Counted from the first letter of the stretch, positions 7,840 through 18,262 are shown. The stretch is DNA of 64,000 nucleotides from Deltaproteobacteria bacterium (GCA_035063765.1 JAPSFT010000012.1:1-64000), one strand, 5' to 3'. Program-made: numbers and translations. The notes: generated from the sequence alone by a model not told the origin.

Positions 7840-8600
7840 GTCTCGGGGCGCACCGCTCCGCGCGCGCGCAGCTCTCCGATCGTCACGATCTGGCCCGTCC
7901 AGGCGAGCGGCTGGCGCGCCATCCACAGGACGGCGTCGGACATGATGACGGGGTCCTCGAAGGGGAAGGCGTCCGCGTCGCCGAGCGTGGCGGCGAAGCC
8001 CTCCGTCCAGACCGGGACCTCGAGGCGCAGGCAGTTCACGGCGACCGCGCGCGCGCGCAGCTCGTGGCCGAGGCACTCGGTGAGCGACTCGAGCGCCGCC
8101 TTGGTCACCGTGTAGCCGGGGCGGCCGAACTGCGGGGTCCGCGCCGCACCGGAGGAGACGTTGACGACGCGGCCGCCGCCGGCCGCGGCCATGCGCGGCG
8201 CCAGGTGCCAGATCGCGTAGAAGGGGCCGTTCAGGTTCACGTCGACCGCGAGGCGCCAGCGCTTCGGCGTGTCGGCGAGGGCGGGCTTCGCGGGCGCCAC
8301 GGCCGCGTTGTTGACGAGCAGGTCGCAGCGGCCCCATTCCGCGTAGAGCCGCTCGACGAGCCCGGAGACCGCGCCCTCGTCGCGCACGTCGAGCGGTACG
8401 GCCCAGGCGCGGCGGCCGGCCCGCTCGACGAGCGCCACCGTCTCCTCGAGCGTGCCGGGGAGGCTGCCGGGCCGCTCGGAGGTCGAGCGCGCGGCGCACA
8501 CGACGTCCCAGCCGGCGGCAGCCAGGTCTGCGGCGAGCCGGCGGCCGATGCCGCGGCTCGCCCCGGTGACGAGGGCGACCGGCGCCGGCGCCGCACTCAT
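7815..8600 (-). CDS. short-chain dehydrogenase/reductase (SDR)
   Basis: A 261-residue classical SDR. The NAD(P)-binding motif TGASRGIG is near residues 13-20, LLVNNAAV follows, and the active site has NVSSGAARTPQFGRPGYTVTK with Ser, Tyr and Lys in the YxxxK arrangement. It would oxidise an alcohol or reduce a ketone of an unknown substrate. The ATG at 8600 overlaps the stop of the epoxide hydrolase, so the two are a transcriptional and translational unit. Together with the monooxygenase stump this looks like a small oxidative catabolism cluster. Confidence 0.9.
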   Translation of the reverse strand: MSAAPAPVALVTGASRGIGRRLAADLAAAGWDVVCAARSTSERPGSLPGTLEETVALVERAGRRAWAVPLDVRDEGAVSGLVERLYAEWGRCDLLVNNAAVAPAKPALADTPKRWRLAVDVNLNGPFYAIWHLAPRMAAAGGGRVVNVSSGAARTPQFGRPGYTVTKAALESLTECLGHELRARAVAVNCLRLEVPVWTEGFAATLGDADAFPFEDPVIMSDAVLWMARQPLAWTGQIVTIGELRARGAVRPETQATAKPS

Positions 8601-9757
8601 CCGCGCACCTTGCGGAAGAACGACCGCACGTCCTCGACGAGCAGCTCCGGCTCCTCGAGCGCCGCGAAGTGGCCGCCGCGCGGCATGCGCGTCCACTGCT
8701 GCACCTCGAAGGCGCGCTCGGCCCACGCGCGCGGCGCGCGGTAGAGCTCCTTCGGGAAGATCGCGCAGCCGGTCGGCGTCTCGACGCGCTCGCCGGCCGG
8801 GCCGAAGCGGCCCGAGTGCATGGTCTCGTAGTAGAGCCGCGTCGACGAGGTGATCGACTGCGTGATCCAGTAGATCATCACGTTCGTGAGCAGCTCGTCC
8901 TTCGTGAAGCGCCGCTCGACGTCGCCGTCGCAGTCGCTCCAGGTGCGGAACTTCTCGACGATCCAGGCCGCCAGGCCGGCGGGGGAGTCGTTGAGGCCAT
9001 AGCCCAGGGTCTGGGGCTTGGTGCCCTGGATCTGCTGGTAGCCGGTCTCCTCCTTCTGGAAGTGGGCGAGGTCCCCGAGCCCGGCCTTCTCGACGTCGTC
9101 GAGGCCCGCCATCGGATCGCTCCCGTCGGCCGGCGGGAACGCGACCACCATGTTGAGGTGGATGCCGACGCAGTGCGCGCGGTCCACCAGCGCGTTCTGG
9201 GTCGAGATGATGGCGCCCCAGTCGCCGCCCTGCGCGCCGTAGCGCGCATAGCCGAGCCGGGCCATCAGCTTGGCGTTCCCCTCGGCCATGCGCCGCACGT
9301 CCCACCCCTTCGTGCGCGGCGCCTCCGAGAAGCCGTAGCCCGGGATCGACGGGCAGACCACGTGGAAGGCGTCCTCGGCGCGCCCGCCGTGCTTCTCGGG
9401 CTCGCTCAGGGGGCCCAGGATCTTGTGGAACTCGAAGATCGAGCCGGGCCAGCCGTGGGTCACGACGAGCGGGAAGGCGCCTGCGTGCGGGGAGCGCACG
9501 TGGAGGAAGCGCACGCGGTGGTCGTCGATCACCGTCGAGAAGTGCGGGAAGGAGGCGAGCCGCGCCTCGTGGCGGCGCCAGTCGTAGTGGTCGCGCCAGT
9601 AGGCGACGAGCTCGCGCAGGTACGCGAGCTCCGTGCCGTAGCTCCAGCCCGCGCCCTCGAGCTCGTCCGGGAAACGGGTGCGTGCGAGCCGCTCGCGGAG
9701 GTCGGCGAGCACCTCGTCGGACACCTCGATGTGGAACGGCTCGATCGCGTCGCTCAT
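8597..9757 (-). CDS. epoxide hydrolase (alpha/beta-hydrolase, EHN type)
   Basis: A 386-residue protein with an N-terminal EHN lid domain (about residues 1-110) and an alpha/beta-hydrolase fold. The oxyanion-hole motif HGWPGS is at about 101-106, the nucleophile is Asp179 in GGDWG, and the catalytic histidine is in MPRGGHFAALEEPE near the C-terminus. Length and motif set match bacterial homologues of microsomal epoxide hydrolase, which open epoxides to diols. The gene is the first of a two-gene unit with the SDR, which could oxidise the diol product. Confidence 0.93.
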   Translation of the reverse strand: MSDAIEPFHIEVSDEVLADLRERLARTRFPDELEGAGWSYGTELAYLRELVAYWRDHYDWRRHEARLASFPHFSTVIDDHRVRFLHVRSPHAGAFPLVVTHGWPGSIFEFHKILGPLSEPEKHGGRAEDAFHVVCPSIPGYGFSEAPRTKGWDVRRMAEGNAKLMARLGYARYGAQGGDWGAIISTQNALVDRAHCVGIHLNMVVAFPPADGSDPMAGLDDVEKAGLGDLAHFQKEETGYQQIQGTKPQTLGYGLNDSPAGLAAWIVEKFRTWSDCDGDVERRFTKDELLTNVMIYWITQSITSSTRLYYETMHSGRFGPAGERVETPTGCAIFPKELYRAPRAWAERAFEVQQWTRMPRGGHFAALEEPELLVEDVRSFFRKVRG

Positions 9758-9804
9758 GGCGTGGCCTCCGGCGCAGGCGCGCGGCGACGATACCCCAAAG
9801 TGAA

Positions 9805-9834
9805 GGGGCCGGGACGGTCTCCCGTCCCGGCCCC
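9805..9834 (-). terminator. strong GC hairpin after the DUF1329 gene
   Basis: A perfect 13-bp inverted repeat (GGGGCCGGGACGG and its complement) with a 4-nt loop lies 21 bp beyond the stop of the DUF1329 gene. On the minus strand it is followed by TTCACTTTGG, a weak T-rich run. It is a probable intrinsic terminator that also separates the gene from the epoxide hydrolase gene downstream. Confidence 0.65.
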
Positions 9835-9854
9835 CGATTCCTGCGGTACGCGGC

Positions 9855-11174
9855 TCAGCGCCCCTTGGTGAGGCGCCCGATGTCGATGTAGCGGCGGATC
9901 TTGCCCTTGCTCGAGTAGGGCGTACCGCTGTTGTCCCAGAACTCGATGCGGTTGCCGGTGCCGGTCTGGACGTTCACGATCGTGTCGGACACGATGCGCA
10001 GGTCCAGCGGCTTCGGGATCCCCTCCCAGCCCTTGTACTCCGGGAAGTCATCCTCGCTCCAGCGCGTGTTGTGCCAGATGATCTTCCACAGCTCCTCCTT
10101 CTGGTCGTAAGCGAAGGAGTAGAGGGCGTTGTAGGTCTGCTTGTCGATGTAGATGTCCTTGTGGTGGTACGGATGGTCCTTGGCGTTCGGGACCATGCGC
10201 ACCTTGACCGCCTTGCGGAGCTCCCAGTTGTCGCTCGCGTAGGACAGGCCGTAGGGGCCGAAGTTGTGGTCCTTCGTGTACGGGTACGCGCGCACCTTCG
10301 AGTTCACCGGCGCGATGATGTCCATCTCGCCGAGGCAGGTCCACTGGTACTGGGGGACGATGCCGGCGAAGGAGCGCAGGTCGTCGAAGGTGAAGTCGGT
10401 GCCCGACACGGCGTCGGTGCGCTGCGCGGTCGAGATGCGGCGCACGCGGCGCAGCGTCGGCACGTAGACCCAGGTGTCGTCGTTCTTGGTCTCCGAGGTC
10501 TGCTTGTCGGAGTCCTTGTAGCGGTAGGTCATGACGAGGATGCCGCGCGCGTCGAAGGGCGCGTCCACCTCGATGCCGAAGGCGAGCTTGCGCTTCTCGC
10601 CGCGGAACAGGTCGCCGTTCTGGGTCTCGAGGAGCTCCGGCTCGATCCGATGCGAGAGGCGGATCGTCTTCGAGGTGCCCTCGTAGTAGAGGGGCAGCTC
10701 CTCGCCGCGGTCCCAGTACGAATAGAAGAAGTGGGTATCGGAGCCGTCGCCGTCCCAGGCGTAGTCGAAGTTCCACATGTGCTTCACGCCGGCCTCTGGA
10801 TCGCCCTTGCAGTCGATCTCACCGGGGAAGGGGGCGCCGGCGACGTAGTTCACGAGGCTGTTGCCGGGACCGATCTTGGGCTGCCCCTTGAACTTGTCGG
10901 TGGCGGCCTGGTACTCCGGCGGCGGCGAGTAGTCCCGGAAGGAAGGACCGATCTCGAGCTTCATGCCCTCGTAGAAGAAGAAGTCCCGGTTGGCCCAGAA
11001 CTCGGGGGGCAGGAAGGGCTTCAGCTTGTCGACCTGGTCCAGCGTGATGACGTCGCCTTCCTTGAAGCTCGGACCGGCGACGCCCGCGTCGTCCTGCGCG
11101 CGTGCGGCGGGCGGGAGGACCAGGGCGGTCAGGGTGAGAGCGGCCAGGAGCCAGCTCGGGCGCCAACGCGTCAT
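9855..11174 (-). CDS. exported DUF1329 protein
   Basis: A 439-residue DUF1329 protein with a clear signal peptide (LLAALTLTALVLPPAARAQ, cleavage near residue 26). The body carries typical family segments such as DTWVYVPTLRRVRRIST, DFTFDDL, YQWTCLGEMDII and WHNTRWSEDDFPEY. DUF1329 proteins are periplasmic or outer-membrane LolB/LppX-like proteins. They recur in gammaproteobacteria and deltaproteobacteria near RND exporters and lipid or steroid catabolism genes and probably carry a hydrophobic ligand. The start chosen gives the best signal peptide. The upstream 145 bp must hold its promoter. Confidence 0.9.
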   Translation of the reverse strand: MTRWRPSWLLAALTLTALVLPPAARAQDDAGVAGPSFKEGDVITLDQVDKLKPFLPPEFWANRDFFFYEGMKLEIGPSFRDYSPPPEYQAATDKFKGQPKIGPGNSLVNYVAGAPFPGEIDCKGDPEAGVKHMWNFDYAWDGDGSDTHFFYSYWDRGEELPLYYEGTSKTIRLSHRIEPELLETQNGDLFRGEKRKLAFGIEVDAPFDARGILVMTYRYKDSDKQTSETKNDDTWVYVPTLRRVRRISTAQRTDAVSGTDFTFDDLRSFAGIVPQYQWTCLGEMDIIAPVNSKVRAYPYTKDHNFGPYGLSYASDNWELRKAVKVRMVPNAKDHPYHHKDIYIDKQTYNALYSFAYDQKEELWKIIWHNTRWSEDDFPEYKGWEGIPKPLDLRIVSDTIVNVQTGTGNRIEFWDNSGTPYSSKGKIRRYIDIGRLTKGR

Positions 11175-11319
11175 CGCGTCGATCTCCTTCGTTGATCCGC
11201 GGATGGATCGGGGCGCCCATCCTACCTCATCGACCCGGGAAGTCAGCGCGAATCCGCTCGCGCCCCGTGAAGAGCAGACGCACGGGCTCGGGCGGTGGAT
11301 TCGCTGACCAGCAGTCGCG

Positions 11320-11799
11320 TCAGGAGCGCGCGAGCGCACGGTGGGCGGCGATCACCTCGGGCGGGGCCTGCACGAGCTCGATCAGGACGCCCGCGCCGCC
11401 GATCGGCGCAGCCTCGTTCCCCTTGGGGTGGATGAAGCACACGTCGAAGCCGGCCGCGCCCTTGCGGATCCCGCCCGGTGCGAAGCGGACCCCCTGTTCG
11501 CCGAGCCACTCCACCGCCGCCGGGAGGTCGTCGACCCAGAGTCCCACGTGGTTCAGGGGAGGCTCGTCGACGCGCGGCCTGCCCGCGGGGTCGATCGGCT
11601 GCATGAGGTCCACCTCGACCGCGAACGGCCCGCGGCCGGCCGCCGTGATGTCCTCGTCGACGTTCTCGCGCTCGCTGCGGAAGCTGCCCTTCGGCTCGAG
11701 CCCGAGCAGATCCACCCAGAGCCTGCGCAGCGCCGCCTTGTCCCGAGCCCCGACGGCGATCTGCTGGACTCCGAGCACGTGGAAGGGGCGGGGCGACAT
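11320..11799 (-). CDS. VOC-superfamily (glyoxalase/epimerase-like) protein
   Basis: A 159-residue vicinal-oxygen-chelate protein with the two-module beta-alpha-beta-beta-beta fold: [20 protein letters not shown] in the first half, and [17 protein letters not shown] and FIHPKGN in the second. The general layout resembles methylmalonyl-CoA epimerase and lactoylglutathione lyases. The first metal-ligand histidine position is occupied by Gln (VQQIAV), so the catalytic class is uncertain. It is 145 bp upstream of the DUF1329 gene on the same strand and 57 bp from the divergent rimO. Confidence 0.85.
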   Translation of the reverse strand: MSPRPFHVLGVQQIAVGARDKAALRRLWVDLLGLEPKGSFRSERENVDEDITAAGRGPFAVEVDLMQPIDPAGRPRVDEPPLNHVGLWVDDLPAAVEWLGEQGVRFAPGGIRKGAAGFDVCFIHPKGNEAAPIGGAGVLIELVQAPPEVIAAHRALARS

Positions 11800-11856
11800 C
11801 GCGGGCTCCTCGGGCAGGAGCCGTAGGCTACCAGCCTCCTGCTAGCCTGCCTCGCC

Positions 11857-13254
11857 GTGCCCAACCCCCCCAAGGCCGCCGTCCACTTCCGCACGCTCGG
11901 CTGCCCGAAGAACCGCCTCGACGGCGAGGTGATGCTCGGCACCCTCGCGAGTGCCGGCTACGCGCTCGCCGAGCGGATCGAGGACGCCGACGTCGCGGTG
12001 GTCAACACCTGCTCGTTCATCGAGAGCGCCCGCGCGGAGTCGATCGACGCGATCCTCGAGGTGGCCGAGCGGCGCGGCGGCGGGCGGCTGCGGGGGCTCC
12101 TCGTGACCGGCTGCCTGCCCCAGCGCTACGGCGCCGACCTCGCCACGGAGCTTCCGGAGGTCGACGCCTTCATCGGCACCGGGGAGTTCCCGCGCATCGC
12201 CGGGATCCTCGACGGCCTCCTCGAGGATCCGGAGGGCACGCGCCGGGAGGGCCGCACCCGGGGCGTCTACGTCGAGGCCGGGCGCACGCACCTCTACGAC
12301 GAGCACGCGCCGCGCCTCCTGATCGGGCCGACCCACACGGCCTACCTGAAGATCGCCGAGGGCTGCGACCGCGTGTGCGCGTTCTGCGCGATCCCGGGCA
12401 TCCGCGGCCGCTTCCAGAGCCGCACGCTCGACTCGGTGCTCGCCGAGGCGCGCCAGCTCGCCGCCGCCGGGGTGCGCGAGATCAACCTCGTCGCGCAGGA
12501 CTCGACCTCGTGGGGGAAGGACCTGGGGCCCTCCGCGGAGGGCGCCGGCCGCCGCCGGCTCGCCGACCTGCTCGTCGCCCTCGACGCCGATCCGGGGCTC
12601 GACGGCGTGGCGTGGGTCCGCCTCCTCTACGTCTACCCGAGCGCGGTGACGGAGCCCCTCATCGAGGCGCTCGCGGCCCGCCGGCGGGTGCTGCCCTACG
12701 TCGACGTGCCGCTCCAGCACGCGAGCGACGCGATGCTGGAGGCGATGCGCCGGGGGACCACGGCCGATCGCCAGCGCAGGCTCGTCGAGCGCCTGCGCGC
12801 CGGGATCCCGGACCTCACCCTCCGCACGACCTTCGTCGTCGGCTTCCCGGGCGAGACGGACGCGGACTTCGAGACGCTCTGCGATTTCGTTCGCGAAGTA
12901 CGTTTCGATCGGGTCGGCGCGTTCCGCTACTCCGACGAGGAGGGCACCGCCGGCTTCGAGCTGCCCGCCAAGGTGCCGAAGCGGGTCGCCCGCGAGCGCC
13001 ACCGCGCGCTGCTGGCGCTCCTGCGCGAGCTCCAGCGCGAGCAGCTCGGCGCGCTCGTCGGCCGCGAGGCCGACGTTCTCGTCGACGCCGGCGGCCGCGA
13101 CCGCGCCCGGGGCCGGCTCGCCTCCCAGGCGCCCGAGATCGACGGCGAGGTCCTGCTGCGCGGCGGGGCCGGGACCGGGAGCTTCGTACGCGCGCGGATC
13201 AGCGGGGTGCGCGCTCCGGACCTGGTCGCGGAGCCCTGTGCGGAGCCGGCCTGA
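11857..13254 (+). CDS. rimO: ribosomal protein S12 methylthiotransferase RimO
   Basis: A 465-residue radical-SAM methylthiotransferase that adds a methylthio group to the conserved aspartate of ribosomal protein S12. An N-terminal UPF0004 domain has cysteines 16, 52 and 86 (TLGCPKN, VNTCSF, VTGCLPQR). The radical-SAM cluster CDRVCAFC has Cys 170, 174 and 177. A C-terminal TRAM-type domain follows, with LVGREADVLVD. The N-terminal TLGCPKN motif and length distinguish RimO from MiaB. A GTG start at 11857 is needed to place the first motif. It converges on rlmE with an 18-bp gap. Confidence 0.95.
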   Translation: MPNPPKAAVHFRTLGCPKNRLDGEVMLGTLASAGYALAERIEDADVAVVNTCSFIESARAESIDAILEVAERRGGGRLRGLLVTGCLPQRYGADLATELPEVDAFIGTGEFPRIAGILDGLLEDPEGTRREGRTRGVYVEAGRTHLYDEHAPRLLIGPTHTAYLKIAEGCDRVCAFCAIPGIRGRFQSRTLDSVLAEARQLAAAGVREINLVAQDSTSWGKDLGPSAEGAGRRRLADLLVALDADPGLDGVAWVRLLYVYPSAVTEPLIEALAARRRVLPYVDVPLQHASDAMLEAMRRGTTADRQRRLVERLRAGIPDLTLRTTFVVGFPGETDADFETLCDFVREVRFDRVGAFRYSDEEGTAGFELPAKVPKRVARERHRALLALLRELQREQLGALVGREADVLVDAGGRDRARGRLASQAPEIDGEVLLRGGAGTGSFVRARISGVRAPDLVAEPCAEPA

Positions 13255-13272
13255 AGGCGCCCGGATGCGTGG

Positions 13273-13947
13273 CTACTCGTCGGAGGCGTCCCGGCGGACC
13301 GGATCGGCCGGAACCGGCGCGGGGGAGCCGGCCCGGGCAGCATCCCTCGCCGGCAGCCCCCTGAAGTCGCGGGCGACCAGGTACTTCTCCGCGCTCCCCT
13401 GCCGGGTCGCCTGGAGCTTCGTCGTCTTGCAGGCCGCGAAGCGGCGGCCGAGGCGGCCGGCGATCGCCTGCGCCTCCGGGCTCTCGAGCAGCTTCAGGAC
13501 GAGCGCTCCGCCCGGGCGCAGGAGCTTCGGGACGAGCGCCTCGACCGCCTCGAGGAGCGCCTCCTCGCGGGCGCGGTCGGTCGCACGCACCCCCGTGAGC
13601 TTGGGCGCAGCGTCCGAGAGCACGACGTCCGCCAGGCCCCCGAGCGCGTCGAGAATCCTTGCTTCGACGCCGGCTTCCGAGAGATCTCCATGGATTGCGA
13701 TCGCGTTCGCGAGATCCGGAAACGGCTCGATCCCGGCCTGATCGATGCCGGCGACGCGGCCGCCGGGCCCGACCGCCGCCGCGGCCACCTGCATCCAGCC
13801 CCCCGGCCACGCGCCGAGGTCGGCGACGCGCTGGCCCGGGCGCAGCACCCGATGGGCGCGCTGGAGCTCCTCGAGCTTGTAGGCCGCGCGCGAACGGAAC
13901 CCTTCCCGCTTGGCACGCCGGTAGAAGGGGTCCTTGCGCTCGTACAT
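13273..13947 (-). CDS. rlmE: 23S rRNA 2'-O-methyltransferase RlmE (FtsJ/RrmJ)
   Basis: A 224-residue SAM-dependent methyltransferase that modifies U2552 (E. coli numbering) in the A-loop of 23S rRNA. The catalytic K-D-K-E tetrad is visible: SRAAYKL for the first Lys, SDAAPK for Asp, LVLKLL for Lys and GSAEKYLV for Glu. The SAM-binding loop is DLGAWPGGW. The ATG at 13947 (MYERKDPFYRR) matches how family members begin; a GTG at 13974 would add nine residues. A C-terminal tail of about 25 residues after DFRGLP is rich in Ala/Pro/Asp and unlike the E. coli enzyme. It lies 45 bp behind the L3 gene and is probably co-transcribed with it. Confidence 0.93.
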   Translation of the reverse strand: MYERKDPFYRRAKREGFRSRAAYKLEELQRAHRVLRPGQRVADLGAWPGGWMQVAAAAVGPGGRVAGIDQAGIEPFPDLANAIAIHGDLSEAGVEARILDALGGLADVVLSDAAPKLTGVRATDRAREEALLEAVEALVPKLLRPGGALVLKLLESPEAQAIAGRLGRRFAACKTTKLQATRQGSAEKYLVARDFRGLPARDAARAGSPAPVPADPVRRDASDE

Positions 13948-13992
13948 GACGACCCGGAGGGCCAGGCGCTCCACGCGCCCTGCAGGCAGGCC

Positions 13993-14637
13993 CTACCTGC
14001 GCGGAGCCACCGCTGCCCGCACGCGGACCAGCCCGTCGTTCGGGCCGGGCACGGCGCCGCGCACGAGGAGCAGGTTGCGGTCGGCGTCCACGCGGGCCAC
14101 GACGAGGTTGCGCGTCGTGACCTGCTCGTTGCCCATGTGGCCCGGCATGCGCAGGCCCTTGATCACGTGGCCGGGATAGGTGCCGGGGCCGATCGAGCCC
14201 GGCAGCCGGAAGCCCTCGTGGGTCCCGTGCGATTCCTTCTTGACCGCGAAGTGGTGGCGCTTCACGACGCCGGCCATGCCCCGGCCCTTGCTGGTGCCGA
14301 CGACGTCGATGCGCTGGCCCTTCGCGAACACGTCGACCTTCACTTCCTGGCCGACTTCCCACTTCGTGGCATCCTCCCCCGTCACCCGCGACTCGCGCAG
14401 GTGGCGCTTGGGAGCGACCTGGGCCTTGTCGAAGTGGCCGAGCAGCGCCTTCGTCGTGCGCACCCGCTTGCGCTCGCCGAAGCCGAGCTGGAGCGCATCG
14501 TACCCGTCCTTCGCGGCGGTCTTCTTCTGGACGACGGGGTTCGGGCCGGCCTCGAGGACCGTCACCGGGATCATCTGGCCCGTCTCGTCGTAGATCCGGG
14601 TCATGCCGATCTTGCGGCACAGCAGCTCGAGCGCCAC
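13993..14637 (-). CDS. rplC: 50S ribosomal protein L3, outside the S10 operon
   Basis: A 214-residue full-length L3. Diagnostic segments are CRKIGMTRIYDETG at the N-terminus, VVQKKTAAKDGYDALQLGFG, VGTSKGRGMAGVVKRH, MPGHMGNEQVTTRN and NLLLVRGAVPG. L3 binds 23S rRNA early in assembly, and its central extension reaches the peptidyl-transferase centre. The start is a GTG at 14637, preceded by GGGAG at 8 nt; a start at the internal ATG would delete the conserved N-terminus. Neither rpsJ nor rplD flanks it: the neighbours are rlmE downstream and, divergently, an isocitrate dehydrogenase gene. It may be the only copy or a second copy; the window cannot tell. Confidence 0.93.
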   Translation of the reverse strand: MALELLCRKIGMTRIYDETGQMIPVTVLEAGPNPVVQKKTAAKDGYDALQLGFGERKRVRTTKALLGHFDKAQVAPKRHLRESRVTGEDATKWEVGQEVKVDVFAKGQRIDVVGTSKGRGMAGVVKRHHFAVKKESHGTHEGFRLPGSIGPGTYPGHVIKGLRMPGHMGNEQVTTRNLVVARVDADRNLLLVRGAVPGPNDGLVRVRAAVAPRR

Positions 14638-14640
14638 GAA

Positions 14641-14650
14641 GGGGTCTCCC
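14641..14650 (-). promoter_or_regulatory. Shine-Dalgarno of rplC setting a GTG start
   Basis: On the minus strand GGGAGACCCC lies just upstream of the GTG codon at 14637, leaving about 8 nt between GGGAG and the start. It supports the GTG as the L3 start. The divergent isocitrate dehydrogenase gene begins at 14692, so promoters for both genes must share the 54-bp interval. Confidence 0.55.
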
Positions 14651-14691
14651 AGGCTCTGAGGGGCGGCGGAAAGTAGGAGAAGCGTCCCATC

Positions 14692-15713
<1,022 letters not shown>

Positions 15714-15717
<4 letters not shown>

Positions 15718-17411
15718 GCCGGCCCGGAGGTCGCGGGCACGGCCGGGCGCTCGTCGTCGGCTTCGACGGCGCGGACTGGGACGTGCTGCGGCCGCTCGTC
15801 GCAGCCGGCCGCATGCCGCACCTGGCGGGGTGGCTGCGCGAGGCGGGCGCTGCGGGGGGCGCGGCTCCACCGGGCGCCCGGCTGCCGAGCACGACGCCGC
15901 CGATGAGCTTCCCCGCCTGGAGCTCGTTCGCGACGGGCCTCGCGCCGGGCCACCACGGGGTCTTCGACTTCACGCAGAAGCTCGACGGCGCCTGGCGCCT
16001 GCGCTTCGTGAACGCGACGGATCGCCGCGGGGCCTCGCTGTGGGGACGCCTGGCGGCGGCCGGCGGCGCCTTCCTGTGCCTGGGCGTCCCCGCCACGTTC
16101 CCGGCCGAGCCGCTCCCGGACCGTCACGGCCTGCTGGTGCCCGGCTTCGACGCGCCCGTCTCGACGGGCTCCGACGCCCGCGCCGCCAGCGACCCGGCTC
16201 GCTACGCGCGCATCGCGCGCCGCGCGGGCCCCTGGATGGTGCCCGACCTCGACGAGCGGGCGCGCACGGCTTGGCGGAGCCGTGCGGCCGGCGCCTGGTA
16301 CGCGCGCGCCAGCGAGGTGTTGCTCGGGCGCATCGACCGCAAGACCGGCTTCGCGCTCGAGGCCCTTCGCCAGCTCCGCGAGGAGGGCCGCGAGCCGGAC
16401 CTGATGGTGGTCGTCTTCTCCGAGAGCGACACCGCTGCCCACCATTTCTGGCGGGACCACGATCCGGGCTCGCCGCGCCACGACCCGGCCGCGACCCTCG
16501 CGCGCCGCGGGGCGCTCGCCGCCGTCTACGAGCGGCTCGATGCGGCGGCGGGCGCCCTGCGCGCCGCCTTCGGCGACGACGCGACCTGCGTCCTGCTCTC
16601 GGACCACGGCCAGGGGGGCGCCTCGCGGCGCGTGCTGCACCTGAACCGCCGCCTCGCCGACTGCGGCCTGCTCGCGCGCGCCCCGCGCAGCGCCGCCGGC
16701 CGCGGCGCGCGGCTCGCCCGCGACACGGCGCTCCGCTGGCTGCCGCCGCGCGCCGCCCAGGCCGTCTTCCGGCGCGCGCGCACCTCCGCCGCCCGGCTCG
16801 AGAGTGCGGCGCGCTTCGGCGGCGTCGACTGGCGCCGCACCGTCGCGGTCTCCGAGGAGGCCAACACCCAGCCCGGCGTCTGGATCGCCCTGCGTGGCCG
16901 CGAGGCCGGCGGCGCCGTCGCCCCCGCCGACTACGAACGCGTGCGCCAGGACGTGATCGACGCGCTGCTCGACTGGAAGCTCGAGGGCGGCGCCCCGGTC
17001 ATCGCCCGTGCGCGGCGACGCGAGGAGGTGTACGAGGGCCCCTTCGTCCCGCGCGCGCCCGACGTCGTCGTCGAGCTGGCGCTCGAGGACGGCTACGCGC
17101 ACTCGCTGGTGCCGACGCCGTGGCACGAGGGCGGCGGGCCCGCCGTGCGCACGCTCACGGGCGGCGAGCTGGGCGGCGGGCGGGGCTGCGGCCTGAACGG
17201 CACGCACCGTCCCGACGGGATCTGGCTCGCGCTCGGGGCTGCGCGGCCCGCGGCGCCCGCGTCGATCGCGGGGGTGGCGCCGGCGCTCGCCCCCCTGCTC
17301 GGCCTCGCGGCCGCCGGCTCCGACCACGCCGCGCCCGCACCGGCGCCCTACGACGCTGCCCAGGAAGGCCTCGTCGCCGCCCGCCTGCGCGCGCTCGGCT
17401 ACCTCGAGTGA
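15714..17411 (+). CDS. alkaline-phosphatase-superfamily phosphodiesterase/nucleotide pyrophosphatase
   Basis: A 565-residue member of the type I phosphodiesterase/nucleotide pyrophosphatase group. Metal ligands and nucleophile region are visible: VVGFDGADWDVL, the nucleophile stretch PPMSFPAWSSFATG, SESDTAAHHFW, LLSDHGQGG and NGTHRPDG near the C-terminus. No signal peptide or membrane segment is seen. Enzymes of this type hydrolyse phosphodiester or phosphonate bonds of unknown substrates and often sit in glycan or lipid gene clusters. The GTG at 15714 overlaps the previous stop, and its own stop overlaps the next GTG, so the three genes are tightly coupled. Confidence 0.88.
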
Positions 17412-18262
17412 GCGCGCCCGGAGCACCGCGCCTGTCGCTCGTGTTCCCCGTCTTCGACGAGGAGCGCAACCTGGGCCCGCTGCTCGCGAGCGCGCTCGCG
17501 CTGGCGCCGCGCCTCGCCACGCCCTTCGAGGTGATCGTGGTCGACGACGGCTCGCGCGACCGCTCGGCGGCCGTCGTCGAGGCGTGGCGCCGCCGGGATC
17601 CGCGCGTCCGCCTGCTCCGCCACCCGGCCAACGCCGGCTACGGCGCCGCCCTGCGCTCGGGCCTGCGGGCGGCGCGCGGCGAGTGGGTGTTCTTCACCGA
17701 CGCGGACCTCCAGTTCGACCTCGCCGAGCTCGGCCGCCTGCTCGCGCACACGAGCCGCGCCGATCTCGTGATCGGCTACCGCGCCCCCCGCCAGGACCCC
17801 TGGCACCGCCGCGCGATCGCACGCGCCTGGGGCCTGCTCGTGCGCGCGCTCTTCGGCCTGCGCGTTCGCGACATCGACTGCGCCTTCAAGGTCCTCCACC
17901 GCCCGGTGCTGGACGCCCTCCCGTTCGCGTCGCTCGGCGCGTTCGTGAGCACCGAGCTGCTGGTGCGCGCGACGCGCGCGGGCTTCCGGATCGTCGAGGT
18001 GCCGGTGTCGCACCACCCGCGCCGCGCCGGACGGGCGAAGGGCGCGACGCCACGCGTGATCCTGCGCGCGCTCCTCGAGCTGGCCGCCCTCCACGGGGAG
18101 CTGCGGCGGCCGGCGGCCGGGCCCGGCGGCCGGGGTCTCGGGCACGCCGCAAGCGGCCCGGCGGACGCGCTGCGCTACTCGAGCCAGACCGCCGCGCAGC
18201 CGCGCGGCGCGCTCACCGGATTGCAGCGTGCGACCGTTTCGCCCGGGAACGAGACCTCGTAG
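17408..18262 (+). CDS. family 2 glycosyltransferase, polyprenyl-phosphate glycosyltransferase type
   Basis: A 284-residue GT2 enzyme. The nucleotide-sugar binding part has LSLVFPVFDEERNLGPLL and VVDDGSRDRS. The metal-binding DxD is in FFTDADLQFDL, and RDIDCAFKVL follows. The layout resembles dolichyl/undecaprenyl-phosphate mannosyl- or glucosyltransferases that lack C-terminal membrane helices. A GTG at 17408 overlaps the preceding stop. The last 29 codons run through the 3' end of the convergent PI-PLC gene (88-bp overlap), so the C-terminal tail may be recently extended. Confidence 0.88.
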   Translation: MSAPGAPRLSLVFPVFDEERNLGPLLASALALAPRLATPFEVIVVDDGSRDRSAAVVEAWRRRDPRVRLLRHPANAGYGAALRSGLRAARGEWVFFTDADLQFDLAELGRLLAHTSRADLVIGYRAPRQDPWHRRAIARAWGLLVRALFGLRVRDIDCAFKVLHRPVLDALPFASLGAFVSTELLVRATRAGFRIVEVPVSHHPRRAGRAKGATPRVILRALLELAALHGELRRPAAGPGGRGLGHAASGPADALRYSSQTAAQPRGALTGLQRATVSPGNETS

